From positions 1 through 64,000 of the forward strand of contig CAJSYQ010000005.1 in assembly GCA_910574015.1 (NCBI GenBank): a stretch of DNA of 64,000 nucleotides. The letters are read 5' to 3'. The notes beneath the pieces were generated by a model that had not been told where the DNA came from, made no database searches, and saw only the letters and a program-made list of their open reading frames with translations. Shown piece after piece: positions 7,109 to 16,054 of this stretch. Every line of letters starts with the position of its first letter. Position 1 is the stretch's first letter. The position numbers were made by a program, and so were the translations under genes. The stretch is from Eubacteriaceae bacterium (GTDB taxonomy: Bacteria; Bacillota; Clostridia; Lachnospirales; Lachnospiraceae).

Positions 7109-7465
7109 ATGAGCAGAGAAAAATCAGAAAAGGTTGTGCGGAGTGTCCCGATTACTGTCCGATTGAACGAGGAAGAACATGAAAAATTAAAGCAGTGCGC
7201 CGCCGCTTGCGGTCTGTCCACCGCCGAATTTATGCGCCAGTTATGCAAGGGAAACGCCCCTCAGCCACAGCCTAAAACCGAGTTTTGGGAACTGCTAAAC
7301 AAGCTCTATGAGGTGCATGACGCTTTCAAAAAGTGTGTTCCCTACTATCTAACCGCCGCCGAAATCTGTAAGGAGATTGAGGATTTTATCTTAGAACTGC
7401 AACAGAAAATAACTCTCCCACTACGATTTAATGTAGAAGAACTGATGGAACAGGGGGCGGTCTGA
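7109..7465 (+). CDS. MobC-like relaxosome protein
   Basis: This 118-residue protein reads as a ribbon-helix-helix accessory factor for the relaxase. The N-terminal strand VVRSVPITVRLNEEEHEKL and the helix CGLSTAEFMRQLCKG are typical of MobC/RHH proteins, which bind near oriT and help nicking. The start is the ATG at 7109 behind TGAGGA, one of several options; the frame extends to 7034 but lacks a better site. The relaxase ATG follows one base after its stop, so the two are co-translated. Confidence 0.75.
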   Translation: MSREKSEKVVRSVPITVRLNEEEHEKLKQCAAACGLSTAEFMRQLCKGNAPQPQPKTEFWELLNKLYEVHDAFKKCVPYYLTAAEICKEIEDFILELQQKITLPLRFNVEELMEQGAV

Positions 7466-7466
7466 T

Positions 7467-8831
7467 ATGGCAACAACGAGCTTATGGCATATCAAAGGGC
7501 GGCTGAAAGACCTCATTGATTATGTGGAAAATCCAGAAAAGACCATGCCGAATGAAGATATGCAGGACTTCTTTGACGTGTTCTCCTATGTGAAGAATCC
7601 GTTAAAAACAAACGAGGGCGAGTATGTTTCCGCAATCAACGCTCTGAAAGAAACCGCCTTGCAACAGATGATTTTGACAAAGAAGCAGTACCAAAAGACA
7701 GGCGGATATATTGCATGGCACGGATACCAGAGCTTCAAACCAGACGAGGTAACGCCCGAACAGTGCCACGAAATCGGATTAAAATTAGCAGGGGAAATGT
7801 GGGGCGATAAATACCAGATAATTGTTGCCACTCATCTTGACAAAGGGCATCTGCACAATCATTTTTGTTTCAACTCTGTTTCTTTCATAGACGGACAGAA
7901 ATATAATTACTCAAAATCAGAACAGAAAAGGTTGAGGGAAGCGTCCGACCGCTTATGCCGAGAGTACGGTTTATCGGTGATTGAAAACCCCAAGAAAGCA
8001 CCATCCAGACCGCTTTATCTGGACGAAAAGAACGGAAAACCCACACGGTACAATGTCTATCGGGAGGATTTAAGGGAGGCAATCAATGGGAGCAGGGATT
8101 TACAGCACATGATGAAATACCTTGCCGATAAGGGATATGAGGTTGATTTTTCGGGCAGCCATTGGAAAATGAAGCTGCCGAAATACAAACATTTCACGAG
8201 ATTAGACACGCTTGACGAGCGGCTAACCCCCAATTTCATACAGTCATGTTTAGGCGGGGCTTCCCGATATGGGAACTACAAAGCAAAGATTTCCTACTCT
8301 CCCCATATGCCAGAGCAGTATAAAAATGCATGGAAACCACATCAAAAAACCACGGGGATTTTAGCGTTGTATTACTACTGGTGCTATCAGTTGGGGATAT
8401 TCCCCAAAGGCACGGACTACAAGCCGACAAGCCCGCTGATGAAAGAGGAATTGCGGAAGTTAGATGAAATCACCACACAGGTACGGTATATGTCCAAGCA
8501 TAACATTTCCACCCTCTCCGACTTACACGCCGACAGGGAGAAAAACCAGACCGAAATGAATAAACTGATTGACTACCGCCAGCACGTGCGGAACAAGGTA
8601 CGCCGTGCCACACCAGCCGAAAAAGAAAAAATTCGGGAAGAAAAACGGTGCGTGACGGAGCGGATAACGGAGCTTAGGAAGCGGCTGAAATATGCAGACA
8701 GGATTGAAAAACGCTCCGCACACATTGATGACTGCTTAAACCAAATCTACGACACGATTGAAAATCAGCGGTCAAACCGACAGAAACAGCCAGTTAAAAC
8801 AGCACGCAGGAGGGAGGAACCATTGCGATGA
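7467..8831 (+). CDS. relaxase / mobilization nuclease
   Basis: This 454-residue relaxase would nick oriT and lead the strand into a recipient. Family marks visible are an N-terminal LIDYVENPEK segment with Tyr19 as a candidate nucleophile, a middle helix-rich part, and the HUH-type metal motif THLDKGHLHNHF with His123, His128, His130 and His132. The C-terminal third is charged and coiled-coil-like (8400-8800). It resembles the VirD2/MobA-type relaxases of Tn4451/Tn1549-related clostridial elements. Its stop overlaps the next ATG as ATGA. No coupling protein or mating-channel genes accompany it, so mobilization in trans is likely. Confidence 0.88.
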   Translation: MATTSLWHIKGRLKDLIDYVENPEKTMPNEDMQDFFDVFSYVKNPLKTNEGEYVSAINALKETALQQMILTKKQYQKTGGYIAWHGYQSFKPDEVTPEQCHEIGLKLAGEMWGDKYQIIVATHLDKGHLHNHFCFNSVSFIDGQKYNYSKSEQKRLREASDRLCREYGLSVIENPKKAPSRPLYLDEKNGKPTRYNVYREDLREAINGSRDLQHMMKYLADKGYEVDFSGSHWKMKLPKYKHFTRLDTLDERLTPNFIQSCLGGASRYGNYKAKISYSPHMPEQYKNAWKPHQKTTGILALYYYWCYQLGIFPKGTDYKPTSPLMKEELRKLDEITTQVRYMSKHNISTLSDLHADREKNQTEMNKLIDYRQHVRNKVRRATPAEKEKIREEKRCVTERITELRKRLKYADRIEKRSAHIDDCLNQIYDTIENQRSNRQKQPVKTARRREEPLR

Positions 8832-9130
8832 GCAGACTGTCCGAGGAAGAAATACAGGCGATTATGGAGGAATACAAGGACGTCCCTATGGTAAATCCAG
8901 ACAAAATATATCCCCCTCTGCCGCCTGTCCAGAACGTCACGCCCCTTGTCCGCATCCCAGAGCCGATGAGCCTTACCGAGAAAATCGGCGGCACGGAATA
9001 CACCGTCAACGCCCATTTCCGAAAAGACGGGCGGGACTTGCTTGTAATGCTTACGGATATTTTTCGGCGCAGCGCACAGGGATATGGATTTTATGATAAT
9101 GAGAATTGGGGTGATGACGACGGGGAATAA
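8828..9130 (+). CDS. TnpW-like small element protein
   Basis: This 100-residue protein overlaps the relaxase stop by four bases, so it is translationally coupled. The segment EKIGGTEYTVNAHF followed by a charged stretch and a hydrophobic helix resembles TnpW proteins of clostridial transposons, whose role is not established. The acidic tail ends GDDDGE. The N-terminal half, with a proline-rich PPLPPV segment, is longer than I expect for TnpW, so this may be a distinct variant. It lies 108 bases before the recombinase start. Confidence 0.55.
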   Translation: MSRLSEEEIQAIMEEYKDVPMVNPDKIYPPLPPVQNVTPLVRIPEPMSLTEKIGGTEYTVNAHFRKDGRDLLVMLTDIFRRSAQGYGFYDNENWGDDDGE

Positions 9131-9238
9131 CAGGCAGCGGAAGAATTATCACTTTAAAGCGTTGAAGTTTAAGGGCAGATGTGGTATACTGTACCTACAC
9201 TTCACAATACCGTGTCTGCTGTCGGAAAGGAGAGCTTT

Positions 9239-10897
9239 ATGAAAAGACAGCAGGAAGAATTCACGGCATTATATTGTAGATTAAGCCAAGATGATGGGCG
9301 GGAAGGTGAAAGCAACAGCATTGTAAACCAGAAAGAATATCTGATGAAATACGCAAAAGAACACGGTTTCCCTAACCCGAAATTCTACGTGGACGACGGC
9401 TATACGGGTACGAATTTTGACCGCCCAAGCTTTAAGGAAATGTCGTCGGACATTGAAAAAGGGTTTGTAAAGACCGTCATTGTCAAAGACTTATCACGCT
9501 TCGGCAGGAACTATATCGAGGTCGGCTCATACTCCGAAATCATCTACCCCGAAGCGGGCGTGAGGTTCATCGCCATCATGGACAACGTGGACACGGGCAG
9601 CCTTGAGAGCAACGAATTTGCCGCCTTTACCAACCTTTTTAACGAATGGTATCCCAAAAGCACGAGCAAAAAGGTAAAGGAAGTCAAGAAAGCGAAAGGG
9701 CTTGCAGGCGAGCATTTGGGCGCACCGCCTTATGGGTATTTGCGGAATCCAGACGATAAAACACGTTGGCTTGTGGACGAGGAAGCGGCGGCAGTTGTCC
9801 GCAGGATATTCTCACTCTGTATACAGGGAAAAGGCGTGTCAGCCATTGCCACAGCCCTCTGGGAAGACAAGGTGCTTACCCCGTCAGCCTACAAGGTGTC
9901 AAAGGGAATCGGCGTTGCAAAAAAATCGGAACATCCCTATAACTGGGAAACGTCTATGATTGCATCCATTCTGGAAAATGTGGCATATATCGGCGTGACG
10001 GAAAGCTTTAAATCCACCCGTTTAGGCTTCAAGAGCAAAAAACGCATCCCAACCGCAAAGGACAGGCGGACGTATATCGAGGACGCCCATACGCCCATCA
10101 TTGACAGGGATATGTGGGAAAAAGTGCAGATGATACGGGCGAACAAACGCAGACCGACCAAAAGCGGAACGACAAGTATCTTTTCGGGGCTGCTCTATTG
10201 TGCCGACTGCGGGGCGAAACTCAGCTTAGCCACAGCAAACGGATATGAGCATTTCCGTTGTTCCATGTATAAAAGGACGAGCAGGGCAAAGGAATGTACA
10301 CAGCACTATATCCGAGAGGACGCATTAAAACAATTAGTTCTGAAACAGCTCCAGCAGTTCCTCTCCTATTTACAGCAGTTTGAGCGTGTGTTTATCCGAC
10401 AGCAGATTGACGCCACCCTTGCAGAACGCAGATACGAGTTATCCGCAAAGCAGAAACAGATAGAAAAGGACGAAAAGCGGATAAAGGAGCTTGACCGCCT
10501 GTTCCGCAAAATCTATGAGGATAATGTCAACGGAAAGCTGAATGACGAACGCTTTTACAAGCTGTCGGACGGATATGAAGCCGAGCAGGAACAGCTAAAG
10601 CAGGAAATCGAAACCTTGACAGCCGAGGTCAGCGAAGCCGACACGGAAGCGACCAATGTCACCAAGCTGATAGCCGTCACCAAGAAATACACCCGCATCG
10701 ACGAGCTGACGCCCGAAGTCCTAAACGCATTTGTGGATAAAATCGTAGTCCATGAGCGTGAGAAAAAAGACGGGAAACGGACACAGCAAATCGACATCTA
10801 CTATTCCTATGTCGGGATTGTGGACATCCCCACGGATGCGGAAATGCGGGAAATGGAACGAGAATATACGCAGCGTACCAAACGTCAAACCGCCTAA
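9239..10897 (+). CDS. large serine recombinase (TnpX/TndX type)
   Basis: This 552-residue site-specific recombinase would excise and integrate the element. Start: ATG 9239 behind GGAAAGGAG; an upstream ATG at 9179 lacks a site. Order of parts: resolvase catalytic domain with the nucleophile in ALYCRLSQDD (Ser16) and the arginine segment DLSRFGRNYIE; recombinase domain at about 165-290; zinc ribbon GLLYCADCGAKL with a second Cys pair (FRCSMYKR, CTQHYI); long coiled coil; and a DUF4368-like tail. All key motifs look intact, so it is probably functional. A diverged 3' copy lies inverted at 1582-2169. Confidence 0.92.
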   Translation: MKRQQEEFTALYCRLSQDDGREGESNSIVNQKEYLMKYAKEHGFPNPKFYVDDGYTGTNFDRPSFKEMSSDIEKGFVKTVIVKDLSRFGRNYIEVGSYSEIIYPEAGVRFIAIMDNVDTGSLESNEFAAFTNLFNEWYPKSTSKKVKEVKKAKGLAGEHLGAPPYGYLRNPDDKTRWLVDEEAAAVVRRIFSLCIQGKGVSAIATALWEDKVLTPSAYKVSKGIGVAKKSEHPYNWETSMIASILENVAYIGVTESFKSTRLGFKSKKRIPTAKDRRTYIEDAHTPIIDRDMWEKVQMIRANKRRPTKSGTTSIFSGLLYCADCGAKLSLATANGYEHFRCSMYKRTSRAKECTQHYIREDALKQLVLKQLQQFLSYLQQFERVFIRQQIDATLAERRYELSAKQKQIEKDEKRIKELDRLFRKIYEDNVNGKLNDERFYKLSDGYEAEQEQLKQEIETLTAEVSEADTEATNVTKLIAVTKKYTRIDELTPEVLNAFVDKIVVHEREKKDGKRTQQIDIYYSYVGIVDIPTDAEMREMEREYTQRTKRQTA

Positions 10898-10965
10898 ATA
10901 CAGGCGTGGCAGGAGAAAATCTATGCTCCTGCCGATACATATCTATTTTTTATCCCTATCTGGTT
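10313..10965. repeat. right arm of long inverted repeat
   Basis: This is the 3' third of the recombinase gene plus its tail, matching the reverse complement of 1515-2169. Beyond the stop, CAGGAGAAAATCTATGCTCCTG forms a hairpin and ATCTGGT marks the outer limit of similarity. Sequence after 10965 is unrelated to the left flank. Confidence 0.8.
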
Positions 10966-11031
10966 TAACCCATCATTGAAAGAAATACAAAAATTATAGA
11001 ATGCAACTTTGAATTTGAGGAGGCAAAAGAC

Positions 11032-11799
11032 ATGATATTGAAAAGTAAGTATCCCATATGTGAATTTGATACCAGTAAAAATCCAATTATTCAGCCGGCA
11101 AATTTTTTGACTAAAAGTCTTCCGAAAAAATGTGTTATTACTTTCTTTAGGAAAGAGCTGGATCAATTTGTTACGGAAAACAATCTTCCTGTTACTGGTT
11201 ATCTTAATTCAGAAATATTTGATATACCGATTTATGAGTATGTATATGGTGCGGACAGACTTTGTATTACGATGGCATTTTGTGGTGCACCCGGTGCGGC
11301 TGTAACACTTGAAGAACTGCATGCTATGGGATGCGAAAAGTTCATAGTTTGCGGGGGTGCGGGGGCATTAGCAAAGGACAGTAAAGTAGGAGAAATCATT
11401 GTCCCGGTCTCTGCAGTCAGAGATGAGGGAACATCCTATCATTACTTAGAGCCATCCAGTGAAATTGAATGCCATAAAGAGACAGTTGAGATTGTTGTTT
11501 CATGTTTGGAACAAATGGGGATTCCATTTACAACAGGAAAAACATGGACGAGCGATGCCATATACAGAGAAACTCCTGATATGATTGCATTAAGGCGAAA
11601 CGAGGGGTGTATCACTGTGGAAATGGAAGCGGCTGCTTTTTTTGCGGTATCTCAGTATTATAATATTCCGCTTGCCCAGTTATTATATGCTGGTGACGAT
11701 GTAAGCGGTGAGGTGTGGGATTCTCGGAATTGGAATACGCAAAAGAATATTCGATATGAATTAATTACTACCGCAATTGAAATTGTAAAGAAATTGTAA
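11032..11799 (+). CDS. nucleoside phosphorylase (PNP/UDP family)
   Basis: This 255-residue cytoplasmic enzyme is of the PNP_UDP_1 fold, probably cleaving a purine or pyrimidine nucleoside with phosphate. Visible signs are the phosphate- and ribose-side segment around FCGAPGAAVTLEELHAMGC, GGAGAL, and the diagnostic late motif VEMEAAAFFAV that holds the ribose-binding Met-Glu. A conserved DD (AGDDVSG) lies where the base-site Asp is found. The substrate cannot be told from this reading. Ribosome site GAGGAGG. It is the first gene of an AT-rich cargo beside the recombinase element. Confidence 0.85.
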   Translation: MILKSKYPICEFDTSKNPIIQPANFLTKSLPKKCVITFFRKELDQFVTENNLPVTGYLNSEIFDIPIYEYVYGADRLCITMAFCGAPGAAVTLEELHAMGCEKFIVCGGAGALAKDSKVGEIIVPVSAVRDEGTSYHYLEPSSEIECHKETVEIVVSCLEQMGIPFTTGKTWTSDAIYRETPDMIALRRNEGCITVEMEAAAFFAVSQYYNIPLAQLLYAGDDVSGEVWDSRNWNTQKNIRYELITTAIEIVKKL

Positions 11800-11895
11800 T
11801 AACGTATGTGTTTGCATGTTTTAAGTCGATAATTAACTTCCATCTTGCTGGTAAGATTGAGAAAGTAAAAAAGAATGAAATCGGAGGTCAGAATT

Positions 11896-12219
11896 TTGCA
11901 GGAACAGAGGTTTACAGAGAAAGACTGGAAATTATTTAGAAGTAAGATTGCTGATTGGCAGGAATCTTATATGAACAAGCTCAACAGAGAATACATAGCC
12001 ATATTAAGTGAAGACGCTAACCCATCAGACAAGTTTTGGAAGTTGGAAAAAAGAATCAAGGAAGACAAAAAGAAAGCAGGGGTTCAGGTGCGTATGAGCA
12101 GGTCAAATCTTATTTACAATCTTATTTCACTGATCAATGAGGGTGCAATTAGTTTTGAAGATTTAGAAGATTTCAGTGACGGATTAAAGGAGACCGTAGG
12201 TGCCTTTATTGATAAGTAA
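11896..12219 (+). CDS. conserved small helical protein, unknown function
   Basis: This soluble protein of about 108 residues has a typical opening, QRFTEKDWKLFRSKIADWQE. It continues with NPSDKFWKLEKRIKEDKK and SRSNLIYNLISLINEG, and is nearly all helical. Homologues in clostridia are often mislabelled as multidrug transporters; no membrane segment exists here. The TTG at 11896 is preferred because GGAGGT sits seven bases before it, whereas the ATG at 11875 lies upstream of that site. The helical, charged make-up suggests protein binding. No function is assigned. Confidence 0.65.
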   Translation: MQEQRFTEKDWKLFRSKIADWQESYMNKLNREYIAILSEDANPSDKFWKLEKRIKEDKKKAGVQVRMSRSNLIYNLISLINEGAISFEDLEDFSDGLKETVGAFIDK

Positions 12220-12288
12220 TTTGGAGTGAGTGAGTTTTGGGACTGGGATTTATTATGGTAAAATTTTTATATTTGGAGGGAAATGTTA

Positions 12289-12966
12289 ATGGCTTTCAAA
12301 TTAGACAGTGTTGTGCCTTGGGGCAGAAATCTGGAAGAATATAAATTGATGTTTGGCTTGAATGATAGTGATATGTCGAAAAAAATTGCAGGATTTGGAG
12401 ATGGTCCTGCCTGCTTTAATTGTGAAATGACAAATGCGGGTGGTCATGTTGTATCCTTTGATCCAATCTATCAGTTTTCCAAAGAGGAAATTGAAAAGCG
12501 TATCGAAGAAGTCCGAATTACAGTCATGCAGCAAATGAAAGAAAATATGGACAATTATGTTTGGACACAGATAAAAGGTTTGGACGAGCTGGAGCATATT
12601 CGCATATCAGCTATGCAGAAATTTTTATCTGATTATGAGCATGGAAGGCAAGAGGGAAGATATGTATTTCATGAATTGCCAGCCAGGTTACCATATGAAC
12701 CAGAAAGCTTTGATATTGGTTTGAGTTCGCATTTTCTCTTGATGTATACATCTTTGGGGTATGATTTTCATATTCAGTCCATAACGGAAATGTTACGAGT
12801 GTGTAAAGAAATAAGGATATTTCCGATTGTGGATTTGGATGCGAATAAGACGGACTTAATCAAAAATGTAATCGATTATTTTCAGAAAGATTATAATATC
12901 TCGATTGTGACAACGGAGTATGAGTTCCAAAAGGGAGATAATAAATTGTTGATTATTAGAAAATAG
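12289..12966 (+). CDS. SAM-dependent methyltransferase-like protein
   Basis: This 225-residue protein resembles a clostridial family annotated as class I methyltransferases. The C-terminal half has the shape of one: YEPESFDIGLSSHFLLMYTS reads like the post-motif strand-helix, and ITEMLRVCKEIRIFPIVDLD like strand 5 onward. A clear glycine-rich motif I is not evident; AGFGDGPACFNCEM may replace it. Start: the ATG at 12289 behind TTGGAGGG. The substrate is unknown. It is followed, 25 bases after the stop, by a classical methyltransferase. Confidence 0.65.
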   Translation: MAFKLDSVVPWGRNLEEYKLMFGLNDSDMSKKIAGFGDGPACFNCEMTNAGGHVVSFDPIYQFSKEEIEKRIEEVRITVMQQMKENMDNYVWTQIKGLDELEHIRISAMQKFLSDYEHGRQEGRYVFHELPARLPYEPESFDIGLSSHFLLMYTSLGYDFHIQSITEMLRVCKEIRIFPIVDLDANKTDLIKNVIDYFQKDYNISIVTTEYEFQKGDNKLLIIRK

Positions 12967-12991
12967 AAATGAATTTTTGGAGTGGATGTAC

Positions 12992-13735
12992 ATGGAATGG
13001 AATTCAACATTATACGATAAAAAACATGATTTTGTAGCGGAATATGGAAAGGGATTATTGGGGTTTGTTCCTCAGAATCCAAAACAGTCAATATTGGATT
13101 TGGGGTGTGGAACAGGTACCTTGACTGCTCAATTAGCCGAATTGTGTAATAAAATTGTAGGTGTTGACGGTTCGCAGAACATGATAGATAAAGCGAAAGA
13201 AGAATTTGGCGATATAGAATTTAAGGTATGTGATGCACTTGAGTTACCTTTTGAAAATGAATTTGATGTTGTTTTTTCCAATGCTGTCTTTCACTGGATT
13301 AGTGACCATGATGCTTTGCTGAAAAATATACATAATGCATTGAAACCGCAGGGAATATTGGTGTGCGAGTTTGGAGCGAGTGGGAATATTGCAACGATTG
13401 AAAATGCTTTTGCAAAGGCTTGTAACAGTCTGGGGTATTGCTATGAGGCTAAATTCAATTTCCCTACGGCAGAGGATTTTGGAAAATTGCTAAAGAAGAA
13501 TGGATTTGTTATTGACAAGATTTATGAATATGACCGATCAACTGTATTAAAGGACGGAGAGCAGGGATTGGTGAATTGGATGAAACAATTCTTTGCCTCT
13601 GAATTGGAAGTGATGCCGGAACATGTACAAGCTATGGTTTTTGAGAAAGTGGAGGGATTGACAAGAGAGACTTTATGGAATGGGGAAGATTGGGTTGCCG
13701 ATTATCGAAGATTAAGAGCAATTGCACATATATAG
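12992..13735 (+). CDS. class I SAM-dependent methyltransferase
   Basis: This 247-residue enzyme has textbook SAM-binding signs: ILDLGCGTGTLTAQLAE (motif I), VGVDGSQNMIDKA with the ribose-binding acidic strand end, KVCDALELPF, and DVVFSNAVFHWISDH. It resembles trans-aconitate/malonyl-ACP type small-molecule methyltransferases, but the substrate is not deducible. The start at 12992 gives nine bases to the GGAG site. The downstream flavin reductase frame begins 53 bases later. AT-rich like its neighbours, which suggests transferred cargo. Confidence 0.85.
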   Translation: MEWNSTLYDKKHDFVAEYGKGLLGFVPQNPKQSILDLGCGTGTLTAQLAELCNKIVGVDGSQNMIDKAKEEFGDIEFKVCDALELPFENEFDVVFSNAVFHWISDHDALLKNIHNALKPQGILVCEFGASGNIATIENAFAKACNSLGYCYEAKFNFPTAEDFGKLLKKNGFVIDKIYEYDRSTVLKDGEQGLVNWMKQFFASELEVMPEHVQAMVFEKVEGLTRETLWNGEDWVADYRRLRAIAHI

Positions 13736-13788
13736 GTGTTTCCGATTTTATTTCTGATGGAAAAGGTGTGTACAGGAGGAATGACAGA

Positions 13789-14328
13789 ATGAGCAGAATT
13801 GTTGTTTTAGTTGGCAGTATGCGGAAGGGTGGAAATACAGATTTACTTGCACAGGCGTTTGCAGAGGGAGCGAACAAAAATAATACAGTGGAGATAATTT
13901 CTGTTGCTGATTACAAGGTAAATCCCTGCATTGGCTGTAATTCGTGTTTTACAAGGGAAGGAAACCAATGTTTTCAGAAAGATGATATGGCAGAAATTTA
14001 TAAAAAACTGAAAATGGCAGATGTGCTGGTAATTGCATCTCCCGTTTATTTTTATGGGATTAGTGCAGAATTAAAAGCGATTATTGATAGATTACACACG
14101 CCTATGAGGAATGAATTTCAGATAAAAAAGCTGGCATTGCTGCTGGTGGGAGCAGCAACACTACCAGAATTATTTGACGCAATTAAATTGCAGTATCAGT
14201 TTGTACTTAATTTTTTTCATTTGGAGGATGCAGGCATGGTTCTTGTAAGAGGGGTTAAGGATATTGGAGATATTAAGGGAACAAAAGCGTTGGAGGAGGC
14301 ATATAATCTTGGCTGCTCTACAAAATAG
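13789..14328 (+). CDS. NADPH-dependent FMN reductase / flavodoxin-fold protein
   Basis: This 179-residue flavodoxin-fold protein has the FMN phosphate loop GSMRKGGNTDLL at its N-terminus and the clostridial iron-sulfur-flavoprotein-like cysteine segment NPCIGCNSCFTREGNQCF, followed by VIASPVYFYGISAELK. Proteins of this group reduce quinones, nitro compounds or act as electron carriers with an optional Fe-S cluster. The start is the ATG at 13789 after ACAGGAGG. The cysteine pattern could bind a cluster or be redox-active; this is inference. Confidence 0.85.
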   Translation: MSRIVVLVGSMRKGGNTDLLAQAFAEGANKNNTVEIISVADYKVNPCIGCNSCFTREGNQCFQKDDMAEIYKKLKMADVLVIASPVYFYGISAELKAIIDRLHTPMRNEFQIKKLALLLVGAATLPELFDAIKLQYQFVLNFFHLEDAGMVLVRGVKDIGDIKGTKALEEAYNLGCSTK

Positions 14329-14355
14329 AGTTTTTGTTAATGATAGAATGAATAA

Positions 14356-14526
14356 GAATTGCAAATCAGCAAGTTTGAATGTGAATATAGGGCTTTTCAC
14401 AGAGAAGAACTAACAAACTTACTTCTGTTCAATAGTTGTAAAGAGGTGATATGGAAATTATCAGAGGAAGCAGGATTTTATCAACCTATTGTAATTGCAA
14501 AAATGAAGAAATATTGTGTCTTATAA
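14356..14526 (+). pseudogene. possible methyltransferase C-terminal remnant
   Basis: An open frame of 56 codons without a plausible start encodes YRAFHREELTNLLL and ends EEAGFYQPIVIAKMKK plus a few residues. The pattern of a Phe-rich beta hairpin and IVIAKK end is like the C-terminus of small class I methyltransferases. It lies directly before the IS left end, and its upstream part is gone. This is an uncertain call from a short stretch. Confidence 0.3.
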
Positions 14527-14558
14527 AAGGACGAAAAAAGTCAATGTCATTAACTTAA

Positions 14559-14598
14559 GGAATCTTTTACATTTAAAATTGTAAAAGGTTCCTTTTTT
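14559..14598 (+). terminator. terminator inside IS left end
   Basis: GGAATCTTTTAC (14559-14570) pairs with GTAAAAGGTTCC (14581-14592) with one mismatch, followed by TTTTTT. It blocks outside transcription from entering the transposase gene. A TATAAT box at about 14604-14609 immediately after it is a likely transposase promoter -10. Confidence 0.7.
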
Positions 14599-14651
14599 CT
14601 GTATAATAGAAGCAGATAACTGATGTTTTTCTTTTAAAGGCAGGTGATTTT

Positions 14652-15971
14652 ATGAAAAACTCTCAAAAACGTACCTGTTGTGATATCAGTTTGATCCATC
14701 AGGATGAATTCCATGATTTCTGCAGAAATGGGAATCCGTCTTCTTTTATAAGGAACAGAAAAATGCCGCTGAAGGATCTTATGTTCACCATGATCAACCG
14801 GAGGGGGATTACTTTGAGCCTGGAACTACGAAATTATATGAAGACCGCACATCCGGGAATGGAAATATCAAAGCCCGGCTATCTGAAACAGCGTATGAAG
14901 CTGAACCCGCTGGCTTTTTATGAGCTCTACCGCCATCATAACAGGAACTTTTACGCAGAACCCGGATTTTCTACCTTCCACGGATATCTGGTCCTTGCCG
15001 CGGACGGCTCAGGGATCAATATCCCTACTACGAAGGAGACCCTGGAAGAATTCGGGACATCCAGCAGGAAAGGAACAAAGCCCCAGGCATCCATAGGGCT
15101 TGGATGTCTGTATGATGTCATGAACAGAATGGTTCTGGAGAGCGACTGCCGTAAATGCAAGTTTGATGAAATGCGGCTGGCAGAAGAACAGATTGGCCGT
15201 TTGCCTGAAACAATCGGCTCATCACAGCCGTTCCTGGTCGTCATGGACAGGGGGTACCCGTCTACCCCGGCTTTTATCCGGATGATGGAGAAAGGCATCT
15301 TATTCCTTGCGCGTCTCAAATCCAGTGATTATAAAAAAGAACAGGCCGCTTTGTCGGCGCCGGACACATGGGTGGACATCCACCTGGACAAAAGCCGGAT
15401 CAGACATTATAAAGGAACGGATATCGGCCGGCGGATGGAAGAGATTGGGCACATTACCCTGCGGATGGTCAAAGTGCCGCTGCCAGAAAACCAGGAAGAA
15501 GTGCTCATCACAAATCTGCCATCGGAACCCTTTGGCTGCCAGCAGATAGCCGAACTGTACCATATGAGATGGGGGATTGAAACGGCATATGAGACACTCA
15601 AAGACCGCCTGCAGATAGAGAATTTTACAGGGACCAAGCCGATCCTGCTGCTGCAGGATATATACAGCACAATCTATATCAGCAACCTTGCGGAGGACAT
15701 CATCCGTGATGCCGAGGCGGAATTGGACGAAAAAGAAAGACACAGGAAACATAAGATGATGATAAACCGGACATTGAGCATTGGGATACTGAAAAATGAC
15801 CTGATCTATATCCTGTTGGAAACGGATGCGCGGAAACAGGATGAACTGTTCCAGCAGATTTATGAGGACATCAGCAAGAATCTGGTTCCAATAAGACCAG
15901 ACCGCCATTACCACCGGACAAAGGGGCAGCTTGCGGGGAAATATTCAAATACGCATAAAAGAGCTTATTGA
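14652..15971 (+). CDS. IS4-family-like DDE transposase
   Basis: This 439-residue transposase has a readable catalytic triad: Asp in LAADGSGINIP, Asp in FLVVMDRGYPSTPAF, and Glu in the YHMRWGIETAYETLK signature, which is the Y-(2)-R-(3)-E-(6)-K motif of IS4-type enzymes. It cuts the element ends and joins them to new targets. Ribosome site AGGTGA. The gene has higher GC than the cargo on its left, so it arrived separately. The open frame is uninterrupted, so the enzyme may be active. Confidence 0.92.
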   Translation: MKNSQKRTCCDISLIHQDEFHDFCRNGNPSSFIRNRKMPLKDLMFTMINRRGITLSLELRNYMKTAHPGMEISKPGYLKQRMKLNPLAFYELYRHHNRNFYAEPGFSTFHGYLVLAADGSGINIPTTKETLEEFGTSSRKGTKPQASIGLGCLYDVMNRMVLESDCRKCKFDEMRLAEEQIGRLPETIGSSQPFLVVMDRGYPSTPAFIRMMEKGILFLARLKSSDYKKEQAALSAPDTWVDIHLDKSRIRHYKGTDIGRRMEEIGHITLRMVKVPLPENQEEVLITNLPSEPFGCQQIAELYHMRWGIETAYETLKDRLQIENFTGTKPILLLQDIYSTIYISNLAEDIIRDAEAELDEKERHRKHKMMINRTLSIGILKNDLIYILLETDARKQDELFQQIYEDISKNLVPIRPDRHYHRTKGQLAGKYSNTHKRAY

Positions 15972-16054
15972 GCAGAAAAGTTATAGAACATGAGCACGTC
16001 CTTCATGATAAATATAGTAGAATGATATCAAATATTAGAATTAATTTTCCAAAA

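Larger units (their letters stand above)
1515..10965 (+). mobile_element. composite serine-recombinase mobilizable element
   Basis: The segment is bounded by inverted copies of the same recombinase 3' end. It contains a BlaI/M56 locus, a sigma-like gene, MobC-like and relaxase genes, a TnpW-like gene and an intact large serine recombinase at the right end. There are no conjugation-channel genes, so it would need a helper. The left end is scrambled: a recombinase tail abuts a CHAP hydrolase tail. The exact attachment sites are uncertain; boundaries were taken where left-right similarity stops. Confidence 0.55.

Noticed and set aside
15300-15914. Minus-strand frame of 204 codons opposite the transposase
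   Set aside because: It is antisense to the catalytic part of an intact DDE transposase and has no motif of its own.
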